A model generated the notes under the pieces. The model worked only from the letters and a program-made list of their open reading frames with translations, made no database searches and was not told the origin of the DNA. Position numbers and translations under genes: made by a program. A DNA stretch of 64,000 nucleotides from Magnetospirillum sp. WYHS-4 (GTDB lineage: Bacteria; Pseudomonadota; Alphaproteobacteria; Rhodospirillales; GLO-3): contig JAMOBD010000004.1 in the NCBI GenBank assembly GCA_039908345.1, forward strand, positions 1 through 64,000, read 5' to 3'. Below are positions 53,817 through 63,090 of this stretch, in pieces (position 1 is the first letter of the stretch; every line of letters starts with the position of its first letter).

Positions 53817-54569
53817 CTAGCTCCTTGGCTTCTTCGTCCAATCGCCCCGGAAGGCCTGACCGATGGCCAGGGCCGCCAGGGCCGCCGTTTCGGCGCGCAG
53901 GATGCGCGGCCCCAGGCCGATCTTGACAACAAGGGAATAACGGGCCAACCCGTCAAGCTCCATCGTGGCGAATCCCCCTTCCGGCCCGACCAGCAAGCCC
54001 CAGGAAGCCAAGTCCGGCCGCGCCGCCAGGGCGTCGGCCAAGGGGCCGCCGCCGCCCGTTTCGTCGGAGACGAAAAGCAGCCGGCTCGGCGGCCAGGATT
54101 CCAGGAGCCGATCAAGGGAGCACGGCTCCGCCACATCGGGCACCGACAAGCGTTCGCATTGTTCCGCCGCTTCCACGGCCTGCGCCGCCAGGCGGTCCCG
54201 GTTCACCCGTCCGGCGGCGGTATGGCGGGTGAAGACCGGCAGCAGGCGGGCGACGCCCAATTCGGTCGCCTTTTCCACCAGGAAGTCGGTGCGATCCTTC
54301 TTGAGCGGCGCGAAGGCCAGCCAGATGTCGGGCTCGGAAACCTGGGGCCGAAACTGGGTCTCGACCCGCAACAGCGCTTTGTTCTTGCCGAACGAAATGG
54401 CGGTCGCCCGCCATTCGCCGTCGCGGCCGTTGAACAGGGCGACGGCGTCTCCGGTGGCGAGACGCAGGACGTGGGCGAGGTAATGCGCCTGGTTGGGCGC
54501 GGGCGCGATTTCGGCGCCTTCGGCCAGCGGGGCGGAGACGAACAGCCGTGCCTTGGTGTCGGAAGCCAT
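53817..54569 (-). CDS. rsmE: 16S rRNA (uracil1498-N3)-methyltransferase
   Basis: 250 residues. SPOUT-type knot motifs [11 protein letters not shown] and [16 protein letters not shown] are typical of RsmE, with an N-terminal PUA-like domain ([26 protein letters not shown]). It methylates U1498 of 16S rRNA. The start [10 protein letters not shown] is chosen over a Met 12 codons earlier. It precedes gshA by four bases and is divergent from ubiA. Confidence 0.92.
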   Translation of the reverse strand: MASDTKARLFVSAPLAEGAEIAPAPNQAHYLAHVLRLATGDAVALFNGRDGEWRATAISFGKNKALLRVETQFRPQVSEPDIWLAFAPLKKDRTDFLVEKATELGVARLLPVFTRHTAAGRVNRDRLAAQAVEAAEQCERLSVPDVAEPCSLDRLLESWPPSRLLFVSDETGGGGPLADALAARPDLASWGLLVGPEGGFATMELDGLARYSLVVKIGLGPRILRAETAALAALAIGQAFRGDWTKKPRS

Positions 54570-54588
54570 GGATGGTATTAGTTCAGCC

Positions 54589-55497
54589 ATGACGGAAGCG
54601 GTCAAGAGTGCGGCGAGCGATATTCCAAGCGGCCACTGGGTGGACCGCCTGGTGCCGCGTCCCCTGCGGCCCTATCTGCGCTTGGCGCGCGTCGATAGGC
54701 CCATCGGCACCTGGCTGCTGCTTTTCCCCGGCTGGTGGAGTTTGGCCCTGGCTGCCGACGGCCGCCCCGACCTGCGGCTGTTCGGCCTGTTCGCCTTGGG
54801 GGCGCTGGTCATGCGCGGCGCCGGTTGCACGGTCAACGACATCGCCGACCGCGACGTGGACGGCCGGGTGGCCCGCACCGCCACCCGCCCCATTCCGGCC
54901 GGCGAGGTGACGGTATTCCAGGCCTTGCTGTTCCTGGTCGTCCTATGTTCCGTCGGCTTGGCGGTGCTGCTTCAATTCAATCCGATCGCCATCATGGTCG
55001 GCGGCTCGTCCCTGGTGCTGATCGCCGTCTATCCCTTGATGAAGCGCGTCACCTACTGGCCGCAGGCGGTGCTGGGGCTGGCCTTCAACTGGGGCGCCCT
55101 GCTGGGCTGGGCTGCGGTGCGGGGCGAACTGGACTGGCCGGCCCTGGCGCTCTATGCGGGCGGCATCTTCTGGACGCTGGGCTACGACACCATCTACGCC
55201 CACCAGGACAAGGAAGACGACATCCTGATCGGCGTGAAGTCCACCGCGCTACGCCTGGGCGCCGCGACCCGGACTTGGCTGTACGGTTTCTACGGTGCGG
55301 CGCTCGCCTTCTTCGGGCTGGCCGGAGGCTTGGCCGGCCTCGCTTGGCCCTTCTACCTGGGTCTCGCCGTGGCCGGCCTTCATTTGGGTTGGCAGGCCGC
55401 CAAGGTCGACACCGACGATCCTCGCGACTGCCTCGACAAATTCAAGTCCAACCGCTATTTCGGCTGGCTCCTGCTGGGGGCGGTGTTGGCCGGGTGA
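54589..55497 (+). CDS. ubiA: 4-hydroxybenzoate octaprenyltransferase
   Basis: 302 residues with about nine membrane helices. The two prenyl-diphosphate motifs are NDIADRDVDGRVART and YDTIYAHQDKEDD. It attaches the polyprenyl chain to 4-hydroxybenzoate in ubiquinone synthesis. The start MTEAVKSAASD follows 20 bases after the rsmE start on the other strand. Confidence 0.93.
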   Translation: MTEAVKSAASDIPSGHWVDRLVPRPLRPYLRLARVDRPIGTWLLLFPGWWSLALAADGRPDLRLFGLFALGALVMRGAGCTVNDIADRDVDGRVARTATRPIPAGEVTVFQALLFLVVLCSVGLAVLLQFNPIAIMVGGSSLVLIAVYPLMKRVTYWPQAVLGLAFNWGALLGWAAVRGELDWPALALYAGGIFWTLGYDTIYAHQDKEDDILIGVKSTALRLGAATRTWLYGFYGAALAFFGLAGGLAGLAWPFYLGLAVAGLHLGWQAAKVDTDDPRDCLDKFKSNRYFGWLLLGAVLAG

Positions 55498-55505
55498 CGG
55501 TCCGA

Positions 55506-56834
55506 CTATTCGACGATGCCGAGGAAACGGGGACTGAGGCGGCCCATGGCCAGCAGGACCTGGAACACGGCGACGCGTTCGTCGTAGGCGGCGGCCGTGT
55601 AGTTGATCTGAGCGTTGCTGACTTCGTTCTCGGCGTCCAGCACGTTGATCACGGTCTCCTTGCCCGACTCGCGCAGCTTCTGGCGTGAAATCCAGACTTC
55701 GTGGGCGATGTTGACCGCATTTTCCAGCAACTGGACGCGTTCGCGGGCGGTCAGCAGGGCCTGCCATGCCAGCCGCGTCTGTTCGGTCACCTTGCGGCCC
55801 ATGTGCAGGGCCGTGTCCTTGCTGGCCCCGTAGCTGAAAGCCGCCTGGCTCGCCGCATGTTGGGTCGAAAAGCCCGTGAACATGTCCCAGGTGGCCTGGA
55901 CGCCGACGAAATAGTCGCGCCTTGTCCCCAGGGTGGCGTTCTTATGCTTCTCGTAATTGGCCTTGCCCACCAGATCGATAGTCGGCAGGTACTGGGCGTC
56001 CACCACTTCGCGGGCCTCGCGCGCCACTTCGACAGCCACCGCGGCGTTATCCACCGCCGGGTTCTCCCTCAAGGCGATTTCGATGGCCTTGTCGAGGTCC
56101 GACGGCAGCAGTTCGATGGGCGGCGTCGGGTCGACCATCGCCTCGACATCGGGAGAATGGGCGAATATCTGATTGTACTTGCTGACGGCATCGGCCAGAG
56201 CGCCTTCGTAGGTGACCCGGCGCTCCTTGGCGGTCTGCAACCGGCGCTTGGCTTCCAGGACGTCCACCGCGACGCCCGAACCGCGCTGCACTCGTTCGTC
56301 TTCCAACTGGAGCTGCTTCTGGACGTTGTCCTCGGCTTGGCGCGAAAGCTGGATCAGCCGGCGTTGCCGAAGAACGTTGATATAGGCGTTGGTGCCTTCG
56401 AAAAGGGTGGCCTGCCGGGTCGCTTCCAGTGTCAGGTCGGCGACCTCGTGGTTCAGGCGTGCCGATTTGACGGCCGATGCCACCACGCCGCCGTCGAACA
56501 GGTTCTTGCTCACCGTCACTCCCGCCACATTGCGGGTCCGCCGCCATTCCCTGTCGAGCTGGGCGTCCGTGCGGGTGGTAGGATTGCTGACATACTCGGG
56601 ACCGGCGTCGCCGGTGGCGGACACGGTCGGCCAGAACTTGGATTCGGCCCTGTCGACGGCCTTGTTCTGGGCGGCGCGGGATTTCTCGGCGGCCTGGATC
56701 TGGGGATGGGTCTTGAGCAGGCCGGTCAGTTCGTCCATCAGCACCAGTTCGGCCGATGCCGCCAGCGCATGCAGGCACACGGCCGCGCCGACCGCCAAAC
56801 CTTTGCCGAACCGCCGGAACCTCCGATGACTCAC
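55506..56834 (-). CDS. TolC-family outer-membrane efflux protein
   Basis: 442 residues. GTG start gives a signal peptide (GLAVGAAVCLHALAASA); the open frame extends 20 codons further up. Two repeated helical hairpins with heptads (SRAAQNKAVDRAESKFWPTV and AVAVEVAREAREVVDAQYLPTI) and beta strands (VAGVTVSKNLFDGG, YFVGVQATWDMFTGF) are typical of TolC/AggA trimers in type I secretion. No ABC or membrane-fusion gene is adjacent. It converges with ubiA. Confidence 0.85.
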   Translation of the reverse strand: MSHRRFRRFGKGLAVGAAVCLHALAASAELVLMDELTGLLKTHPQIQAAEKSRAAQNKAVDRAESKFWPTVSATGDAGPEYVSNPTTRTDAQLDREWRRTRNVAGVTVSKNLFDGGVVASAVKSARLNHEVADLTLEATRQATLFEGTNAYINVLRQRRLIQLSRQAEDNVQKQLQLEDERVQRGSGVAVDVLEAKRRLQTAKERRVTYEGALADAVSKYNQIFAHSPDVEAMVDPTPPIELLPSDLDKAIEIALRENPAVDNAAVAVEVAREAREVVDAQYLPTIDLVGKANYEKHKNATLGTRRDYFVGVQATWDMFTGFSTQHAASQAAFSYGASKDTALHMGRKVTEQTRLAWQALLTARERVQLLENAVNIAHEVWISRQKLRESGKETVINVLDAENEVSNAQINYTAAAYDERVAVFQVLLAMGRLSPRFLGIVE

Positions 56835-56947
56835 AGAATCCCACCATTTAACCGAATCTCGGCCGAGTCTAACGGCGGGCCCGACTCCGGTCAAGGTTTC
56901 ACAAGATGTTGTGGTGGGGATTCGCGAGTCTCGCAGCGGATTGACGC

Positions 56948-57454
56948 TCAGGAAGTCCTGGGATCGATCACTCGTGTCGGCCAGGCAAGTAGGTCCAGCA
57001 TTTCCCGAAGGGCCCGTTGCCGGGGCTGGGGAATCACCCTGATGTCGGCTCGCACCCGGGAGAAGGCGTTGGCGGCGAAGAAGGTACCGCCTTCACCCAG
57101 ACCATGGGCCGCTCGATCGCCAACCACGATGAGTTCGGGTTGCCAACCGAGCGCCAAGGTGAAGACCTCCTGGCAAGGCCGGCCACAGGCGATGAGGCGG
57201 GAGGCGTCCGGAATCCCCAGTCCCAAAGCCAACTGCGCCATGCGGAGATTGACCTCGGCACGCAGCCTTTTTTCCGTCTCGTCCGGTGTCAGGAAGGGGG
57301 CGTGGTCGCAGTCCAGCCCACGGCCGTAGTCGATGACATGGGCCAGGGCCAAGGCAGCTCCCTGGGCGCGGGCCAACTTGGCGGCCTCGCGCGCCACGTC
57401 GCTTCCGAACCGGTCGATATCGATGGCCGCCAGGATGCGTCGATAGACCTTCAT
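56948..57454 (-). CDS. Universal stress protein (UspA family)
   Basis: 168 residues. It starts MKVYRRILAAIDIDRFG and keeps the Usp fold with PELIVVGDRAAHG in place of the usual G-x2-G-x9-G(S/T) ATP motif, so nucleotide binding is uncertain. GGGGGCGGGG lies before the ATG. It overlaps the SulP stop by four bases, so the two are coupled; Usp-SulP pairs suggest a regulatory role for the transporter, an inference. Confidence 0.8.
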   Translation of the reverse strand: MKVYRRILAAIDIDRFGSDVAREAAKLARAQGAALALAHVIDYGRGLDCDHAPFLTPDETEKRLRAEVNLRMAQLALGLGIPDASRLIACGRPCQEVFTLALGWQPELIVVGDRAAHGLGEGGTFFAANAFSRVRADIRVIPQPRQRALREMLDLLAWPTRVIDPRTS

Positions 57455-59268
57455 CGGGTCCCCGCCCCCTCGGCGGCGTTGGAAGGACAAGCGATGCAGC
57501 CGCGCAGGGCATCGCATTCAAGAAACACACTGCGATCACAGGTCTTGCAGATGCTCCGCTCGAAGCGGGCCTGGATGGCGGCCAGAGCCTCGGTTTTCGA
57601 ACGGAATGCGTTGTTGTCCCCGATTTCTTCGAGATGCCCGCCGCGGTGCAGGGAATGGCGGGCCGCTTCCTTGAGTCCGATCAGATAGAGTCCGCCGCCC
57701 GCGTCGCGTCGCCGCCGGGCTTCCTGGACAAGGGCCTCGGCGCCGGCGATATCGATGAAGTTGATTCCCGACGCCACCATCGCCAAATGCTTCTGCCCCG
57801 GATCAACGCTTCTCAGGCGCGCAAGAACATAAGGCACCGCTCCGAAGAACAGGGAGCCGTCGAGACGGACGATCTTGATCTGCGGGCATTCAGGCAGCAG
57901 CGGGTCGGTGGTGAACTTGCGCTTTGGATTGGCCGGATCGGGAACGCGCGCCAAGATCTGCGGGCGCGAGGTGCGATTGAGGTAAAGCAGCAAGGACAGG
58001 ATGACGCCAGCCAGGATGGCGACCTCCAGTTCGGCGAGGATGGCGCCGAAGAAAGTCACGGCGAGGATCGCCGTCTCGGCGCGGCTGCTTTTCAGTATCT
58101 GGCGGATGTGATGAAAGTCGATTAGGCCCCAGGCTACAAGGAAAAGAACGCCGGCCATTGCTGCGGTGGGAAGATAGGCTGCGAGGGGGGTAAGCAGCAC
58201 AACGGCCACCGCCAGCAACAGGCCGGCGAACACGGCGGCCAGCGGCGTCTTTGCGCCGGCCTGATAGTTGAGCCCGCTGCGATTGAACGAGCCGGTGGCC
58301 ACGTAGGCGGAAAAGAAGCTTCCTACGATATTCGACAGTCCCTGGCCGATGAATTCTCGGTTGCCGTTGATCTGCTGGCCGCTACGTACCGCGAGCGCTC
58401 GGGAGATAGATACCGCCTCGGTCAGGGCGAAGAGAGTCATGGCCAGCGCGCCGGGCGCCAACTGCCGAAAGGTATCGAACGACAAGGACGGCGCCGACAG
58501 GGGCGGCAGCGCGGACGGCAGGGCACCGATGGCCGGAACCGAAGCGCCCAGCCGGTTGGCGGCATAGGCGGCGCCGCTGCCAGCCAGGATCGCCACGATC
58601 ATGTAGGGAATCTTAGGCACGAAGCGTTTCACCAGCACGCCGGTCAAAAGGGTAAGGAGCGCCACTCCGGTGATTGCCGGATCGATCTCGGGGATGCGGG
58701 TGACTAGGTGGACCACCACTTCGTGAAAATGGCTCCCACGCGGAATAGGTAAGCCGAAGAAGTTCGTCACTTGGTTGGCGGCGATCAACACCGCGGCGCC
58801 GGCAGTGAAGCCGATCACCACCGAATGGGAAATGAAATCGACCAGCGTTCCAAGGCGGAAGGCACCCATCGTCAACTGCAGTAGGCCGACCATGAAGGTT
58901 AGTGTCAGAGCGAGTTGGACATAGTGGGCGCTGCCCGGTTCGGCAAACGGGCTGAGAGCCGAGAGCAGCACGATGGAAGCTGCGGTCGTCGGTCCGGAAA
59001 CCAAGTGCCAGGACGATCCGCAGAGCGCGGCGATGATGGCCGGCACGATGCCGGCGTAGAGCCCATATTCGGGAGGCATGCCGGCGATGGTAGCGAAGGC
59101 GACGCCTTGAGGTAGGGCGACGACGGCGCCGGTCAGCCCGGCCACGGCGTCGGCCGCCAGGGTACGGCGGCCGACCAGCGGCAACCAAGCGGGAAAGGGC
59201 ATGCGGAAATTGAGGGAGGGGAGGTCAAGGCCGGGGGAGCCGGCCCTGGGCAGCAGCGGTATCGTCAT
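57451..59268 (-). CDS. SulP-family anion transporter with STAS domain and Cys-rich tail
   Basis: 605 residues with 10-12 membrane helices: GLTGAVVALPQGVAFATIAG, MPPEYGLYAGIVPAII (the SulP signature) and GNREFIGQGLSNIVGSFF. A cytoplasmic STAS domain follows from about residue 450 (QIKIVRLDGSLFFGA, INFIDIAGAEAL). It ends with CKTCDRSVFLECDALRGCIAC, a five-Cys tail not usual in SulP, which might sense metal or redox. It moves sulfate, bicarbonate or another anion. It is coupled to a Usp gene. Confidence 0.9.
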   Translation of the reverse strand: MTIPLLPRAGSPGLDLPSLNFRMPFPAWLPLVGRRTLAADAVAGLTGAVVALPQGVAFATIAGMPPEYGLYAGIVPAIIAALCGSSWHLVSGPTTAASIVLLSALSPFAEPGSAHYVQLALTLTFMVGLLQLTMGAFRLGTLVDFISHSVVIGFTAGAAVLIAANQVTNFFGLPIPRGSHFHEVVVHLVTRIPEIDPAITGVALLTLLTGVLVKRFVPKIPYMIVAILAGSGAAYAANRLGASVPAIGALPSALPPLSAPSLSFDTFRQLAPGALAMTLFALTEAVSISRALAVRSGQQINGNREFIGQGLSNIVGSFFSAYVATGSFNRSGLNYQAGAKTPLAAVFAGLLLAVAVVLLTPLAAYLPTAAMAGVLFLVAWGLIDFHHIRQILKSSRAETAILAVTFFGAILAELEVAILAGVILSLLLYLNRTSRPQILARVPDPANPKRKFTTDPLLPECPQIKIVRLDGSLFFGAVPYVLARLRSVDPGQKHLAMVASGINFIDIAGAEALVQEARRRRDAGGGLYLIGLKEAARHSLHRGGHLEEIGDNNAFRSKTEALAAIQARFERSICKTCDRSVFLECDALRGCIACPSNAAEGAGTR

Positions 59269-59344
59269 CGGTCCTCGCGGAGCTGGGCTTGCATGTCCCT
59301 GAGTCTGGACTCGTCGGGCCCGAGGCCGATATTGGTAGATTTGC

Positions 59345-59941
59345 TTACTCCGTCTCGCAAGCCAGTCGCACCAGATCGACGATGCTGTTCGCCTTGGCCT
59401 TGTCCATGATGTGGGCACGATGGACGTCCACGGTGCGCGGACTGATGTCCAGGATGGCGCCGATGGCCTTGCTGGAATGGCCGGCGACCAGCAGGTCCAG
59501 GATTTCCCGCTCACGCGCCGTCAAGGCGGTGAAACGCGCACCCTGCGACGAGAAGCGTGCCAGGGTGGCGGGGCCGCGGGCCAGGGCATCCCCAAGGCTG
59601 GCTATCAGCACCTCGTCGCGGAAAGGCTTCTCGATGAAATCGACGGCGCCCGCCTTCAACGCCGCCACCGCCATGGGAACGTCGGCATGTCCGGTGATGA
59701 TGACCACTGGCAGGGGAATGCCGCGCCGGGCCAGTTCATGCTGGAGTTCGATGCCACTCATGCCCGGCATGCGGACGTCGGCGACGATGCAGCCTCGCCA
59801 AGCCGGCTCGTAGGCTTCCAGGAAAGCCAGCGCCGACGCGAAAGTGGACACCAAGTAGCCGGCTGCGCTCAGTTGCATGTCCAGGGCGTCGCGGACCGCC
59901 TCGTTGTCGTCGATGACGAAGATCATCTCCTCGGCCGGCAT
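59345..59941 (-). CDS. FixJ/TtrR-like response regulator
   Basis: 198 residues. The receiver has IDDNEAV, phospho-Asp55 in IVADVRMPGMSG, Thr in IITGHAD and Lys in FIEKPFRD. A LuxR-type helix-turn-helix follows (FTALTAREREILDLLVAG, SSKAIGAILDISPRTVDVHR). It is one base downstream of the kinase gene, a cognate pair. Its targets may include the SulP gene, which follows after 76 bases. Confidence 0.93.
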   Translation of the reverse strand: MPAEEMIFVIDDNEAVRDALDMQLSAAGYLVSTFASALAFLEAYEPAWRGCIVADVRMPGMSGIELQHELARRGIPLPVVIITGHADVPMAVAALKAGAVDFIEKPFRDEVLIASLGDALARGPATLARFSSQGARFTALTAREREILDLLVAGHSSKAIGAILDISPRTVDVHRAHIMDKAKANSIVDLVRLACETE

Positions 59942-59942
59942 G

Positions 59943-61475
59943 TCAATCTTCCTTTCCTTCCGCCTGCGGCAGTGTGAACTTGAAGATAGCCCCGCGGTGC
60001 GGGTTGGATTCGGCCCAAAGGCGTCCGTCATGGGCCTCGATTATTGACTTGCTCAGCGACAACCCCAGTCCCATGCCGGCCGCCTTGGTGGTGACGAAGG
60101 GTTTGAAGAGATGCGGCAGGATTTCCGGAGCGATTCCGGGACCATTGTCGCGCAGGCCGAATTCGATCCGGTCGCCGGCCGGTGCCGCCGAGACCTCGAT
60201 CATTCCACCGGCGACACCCGATCCCAGGATCGCCTGGTGGGCATTGCGCAGCAGGTTGAGGATCACCTGGACGATCTGGGTCTTGTCGCAGAGTACCCGA
60301 GGCAGGGCCGGCGGCACCAGGGCGTGGATGACCACGCCACTGGCCGTGATCTCGGCGCCGGCCAGACGGATCGCGTCGTCTACCAGTTCCTCCACCGCCA
60401 CCGTCTCGACCCGGATATCGCCCTTCTTCATGAAATCCCGCAGGCGGCGAATGATATCCCCGGCTTGCTCGATTTGGTCCAGGCCCTTGGTGAACGCGAC
60501 GACGGCCTTGTCGGTGTTGGGCTTGGCGCCGCCCAACAGCCGCAGGCCCGCCTCGCCATAACTCATAGCCGCGGTCAGGGGTTGATTGAGTTCGTGAGCA
60601 AGACCGGAGGCCATCTCCCAGCCAATGTTCAGCCGGAGCACATGGGCCAGTTCGGTCTGGCGGGCCTTCAACTTCTCCTCGGTGGCCCGTCGCTCGCTGA
60701 CGATGGCACCCAGGGCAAGGCCGGTGGCCGCCAGGGCGAGCATCCGCACCTGCAGTTCGATGATCGCATCAGCCCGGTGCACGACGATCAGATGGGACAC
60801 CATCAATCCGACGAAAGTTGCAGCCAAGGCGGCTGCGGCACCTGCCACGCCGTGACGAGCGGCGATCCAGGCGAAAGGCAGGAACAGCAGGTAGAAGAAG
60901 CGGATCTCCTCGTTGACGAATTGGCCGAAGACTTCCCATCCGAGCAACACCAGGCTGGCTACCTGGGCCACCGTCTCCAGGGACGGCCATCTCCGCCAGG
61001 GGGCGATGCCCTGGCGCAGGAGGATCGGGATCAGCGGGAACACCGCTACTCCGGCCACCGTCTGGGAAAAGAACAGGCCCGTCATGGCCGCCATGCGGTC
61101 CGCCGGCAGGAGAAAGAGGCCCTGGGCAAGCGCCGCCAATGCGGAGGCGCTCGCGACGATTCCAAACAGCGTCAGCACGTCGCGAGGGCGGTCGAGGCCG
61201 CCGTTGAAGCGGCGGCGCCGCATCGCGAGTCCCGCGGCACCGAACGACAGGGCCTGCAAGGCCCCTTCCGCCGAGGCTCCTCCCAGCCCGACCAAGTTCG
61301 CCAGGAAGGGGGCCGCCAAGGCGATGGGCAGGACCATCGTGCCCAGGCGATGCGTTGCGGCCAGAACCAGGGCGGGCAACAGGCTCCACGGCGCGGCCGG
61401 CGAGGAACCGATGCCGGCGGCCAAAAGATAGATGGCGAGGAAAATGGCACTGCCGACCAAGTCGTTCCGCTTCAT
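59943..61475 (-). CDS. MASE1-type membrane sensor histidine kinase
   Basis: 510 residues. The N-terminal 270 residues form about eight membrane helices, MASE1-like. HisKA: GLAHELNQPLTAAMSY with His294. HATPase: NLLRNAHQAIL, LRDNGPGIAPE and GMGLGLSLSKSIIEAHDG. The NQPLTA motif and FixJ-like partner place it in the FixL/TtrS/DctB-like group. The signal is unknown. It starts in an ATGA overlap with a short upstream ORF. Confidence 0.92.
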   Translation of the reverse strand: MKRNDLVGSAIFLAIYLLAAGIGSSPAAPWSLLPALVLAATHRLGTMVLPIALAAPFLANLVGLGGASAEGALQALSFGAAGLAMRRRRFNGGLDRPRDVLTLFGIVASASALAALAQGLFLLPADRMAAMTGLFFSQTVAGVAVFPLIPILLRQGIAPWRRWPSLETVAQVASLVLLGWEVFGQFVNEEIRFFYLLFLPFAWIAARHGVAGAAAALAATFVGLMVSHLIVVHRADAIIELQVRMLALAATGLALGAIVSERRATEEKLKARQTELAHVLRLNIGWEMASGLAHELNQPLTAAMSYGEAGLRLLGGAKPNTDKAVVAFTKGLDQIEQAGDIIRRLRDFMKKGDIRVETVAVEELVDDAIRLAGAEITASGVVIHALVPPALPRVLCDKTQIVQVILNLLRNAHQAILGSGVAGGMIEVSAAPAGDRIEFGLRDNGPGIAPEILPHLFKPFVTTKAAGMGLGLSLSKSIIEAHDGRLWAESNPHRGAIFKFTLPQAEGKED

Positions 61476-61579
61476 CGCAACGCCTCCCCGAAGCGGCCGT
61501 CGGGCCGGCGCCAGATGGCGTCGGTGAAGGTACCGCCCCGGTCGATCCAGAACCGCCAGCCGCCGGGTTGTCCGTTCAT
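61472..61579 (-). pseudogene. 5-oxoprolinase/hydantoinase-A N-terminal fragment (35 aa)
   Basis: A short ORF, MNGQPGGWRFWIDRGGTFTD, continues AIWRRPDGRFGEALR and stops. WRFWIDRGGTFTD is the N-terminal signature of 5-oxoprolinase/HyuA proteins of over 600 residues. Only 35 codons remain, then the kinase gene starts in a 4-base overlap. It is either a leftover of a lost oxoprolinase gene or a short leader peptide. Confidence 0.65.
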
Positions 61580-61596
61580 GGCCGGAACGCAGATAT

Positions 61597-63090
61597 CTAA
61601 CCTGCCGCTTCCCGCCACCGCAGCACCGGATTCCTCGCGGCGGCGATTTCGTCCAGGCGGCGGCGGGGCGCCAGGCGGGGGGAATCCTTGAAGGCCTGAG
61701 TCTCGCCCTTCCTGGCGCGGCGGGCCAGTTCCTTCACCACCCCGGCGAACTGGTCGATGCCTTCCTTGGTCTCGGTCTCGGTAGGCTCCATCAGCAGGGC
61801 GCCGTGCACCACCAGGGGGAAGTACATGGTCATGGGATGGAAGCCCTCGTCGATCAACGCCTTGGCGAAATCGAGGGTGGAAACTCCGGTGTCCTTGAGG
61901 AACCGGTCGTCGAACAGGGCCTCGTGCATGCAGGGCCCCGCGAAGGACGGCGACAGGTCGTCTTTCAGCAGCGCCAGCAGGTAGTTGGCGTTCAGCACCG
62001 CGTCTTCCGCCACCTGCTTCAGGCCGTCGCCGCCCATGCTCATCATGTAGGCGAGCGCGCGGACGATCACCCCGAACTGGCCGTGAAAGCCCTTCACCCG
62101 GCCGAGCGGCGCGCCGGCGGCGTCTTCCGCCCGCTCGATCAGGCGATAACTGCCGTCCGCTTGGCGCACCACGTGGGGCAGCGGCGCGAAGGGCGCCAGT
62201 TCGGCCGACAGCGCCACCGGTCCGGCCCCCGGACCGCCGCCGCCGTGAGGCGTCGAGAAGGTCTTATGCAGATTGAGGTGCATGCAGTCGACGCCCAGGT
62301 CGCCCGGCCGCACCTTGCCGACGATGGCGTTCATGTTGGCGCCGTCGCAATAGAAGAAGGCGCCGGCCCCATGGGTGGCCGCGGCGATTTCCAGGATCTC
62401 GTCTTCGAACAGGCCGCAGGTGTTGGGATTGGTGACCATGATGGCGGCCACCCCTTCGTCCAGTTCGGCCTTCAGGGCGGCCAGGTCGACGCGGCCCCGC
62501 GCGTTGGCCGGAATCGACTGGATGCCGTAGCCGCAAAGATGGGCGCTGGACGGATTGGTGCCGTGGGCCGATTCCGGCACCAGCACCCGGCGGCGGGCGT
62601 CGCCGCGCGCTTCCTGCGCGGCGCGGATGGTCATCAGGCCGGCCAGTTCGCCATGCGCGCCGGCCGCCGGCGACAGGCAGAGGCCGGGCAGGCCCACGAT
62701 CGCCGCCAGCCAGCGCGCCCCGGTCTCCAACAGTTCCAAGGCGCCCTGTACGGTGCTTTGCGGCTGCAGGGGATGAAGCTGGGCGAGGCCCGGCAGGCGG
62801 GCCAGCTTCTCGCCCATCCGCGGGTTGTGCTTCATGGTGCAGGACCCCAGCGGATAGAAGCCGGCATCGATGGCATAGTTCTTCTGCGACAGGCGGGTGT
62901 AATGGCGCACCGCCTGCGGCTCGGACAGGCCGGGCAGGCCGACGGGGGCCTTGCGGGCCTTGCCGCCTAAGCGGTCGGCGATGGCGGGCGGCTCGGGCAG
63001 GTCGACTCCGGTGCGGCCTTCGTGGCCTTGCTCGAAGATCAGCGGCTCTTCCATCTGGAGGCCGCGGTTGCCGGTCAAAGTTCCGGGCAT
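61597..63090 (-). CDS. gcvPB: Glycine decarboxylase (glycine cleavage P protein), subunit 2
   Basis: 497 residues. PLP-dependent fold with HLNLHKTFSTPHGGGGPG (PLP lysine), SCTMKHNPR and ESAHGTNPSSA. It makes the P protein together with subunit 1, decarboxylating glycine and passing the aminomethyl group to lipoyl-H protein. Its start overlaps the gcvPA stop (TGATG). The stop leaves about 17 bases to the oxoprolinase remnant. Confidence 0.97.
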   Translation of the reverse strand: MPGTLTGNRGLQMEEPLIFEQGHEGRTGVDLPEPPAIADRLGGKARKAPVGLPGLSEPQAVRHYTRLSQKNYAIDAGFYPLGSCTMKHNPRMGEKLARLPGLAQLHPLQPQSTVQGALELLETGARWLAAIVGLPGLCLSPAAGAHGELAGLMTIRAAQEARGDARRRVLVPESAHGTNPSSAHLCGYGIQSIPANARGRVDLAALKAELDEGVAAIMVTNPNTCGLFEDEILEIAAATHGAGAFFYCDGANMNAIVGKVRPGDLGVDCMHLNLHKTFSTPHGGGGPGAGPVALSAELAPFAPLPHVVRQADGSYRLIERAEDAAGAPLGRVKGFHGQFGVIVRALAYMMSMGGDGLKQVAEDAVLNANYLLALLKDDLSPSFAGPCMHEALFDDRFLKDTGVSTLDFAKALIDEGFHPMTMYFPLVVHGALLMEPTETETKEGIDQFAGVVKELARRARKGETQAFKDSPRLAPRRRLDEIAAARNPVLRWREAAG

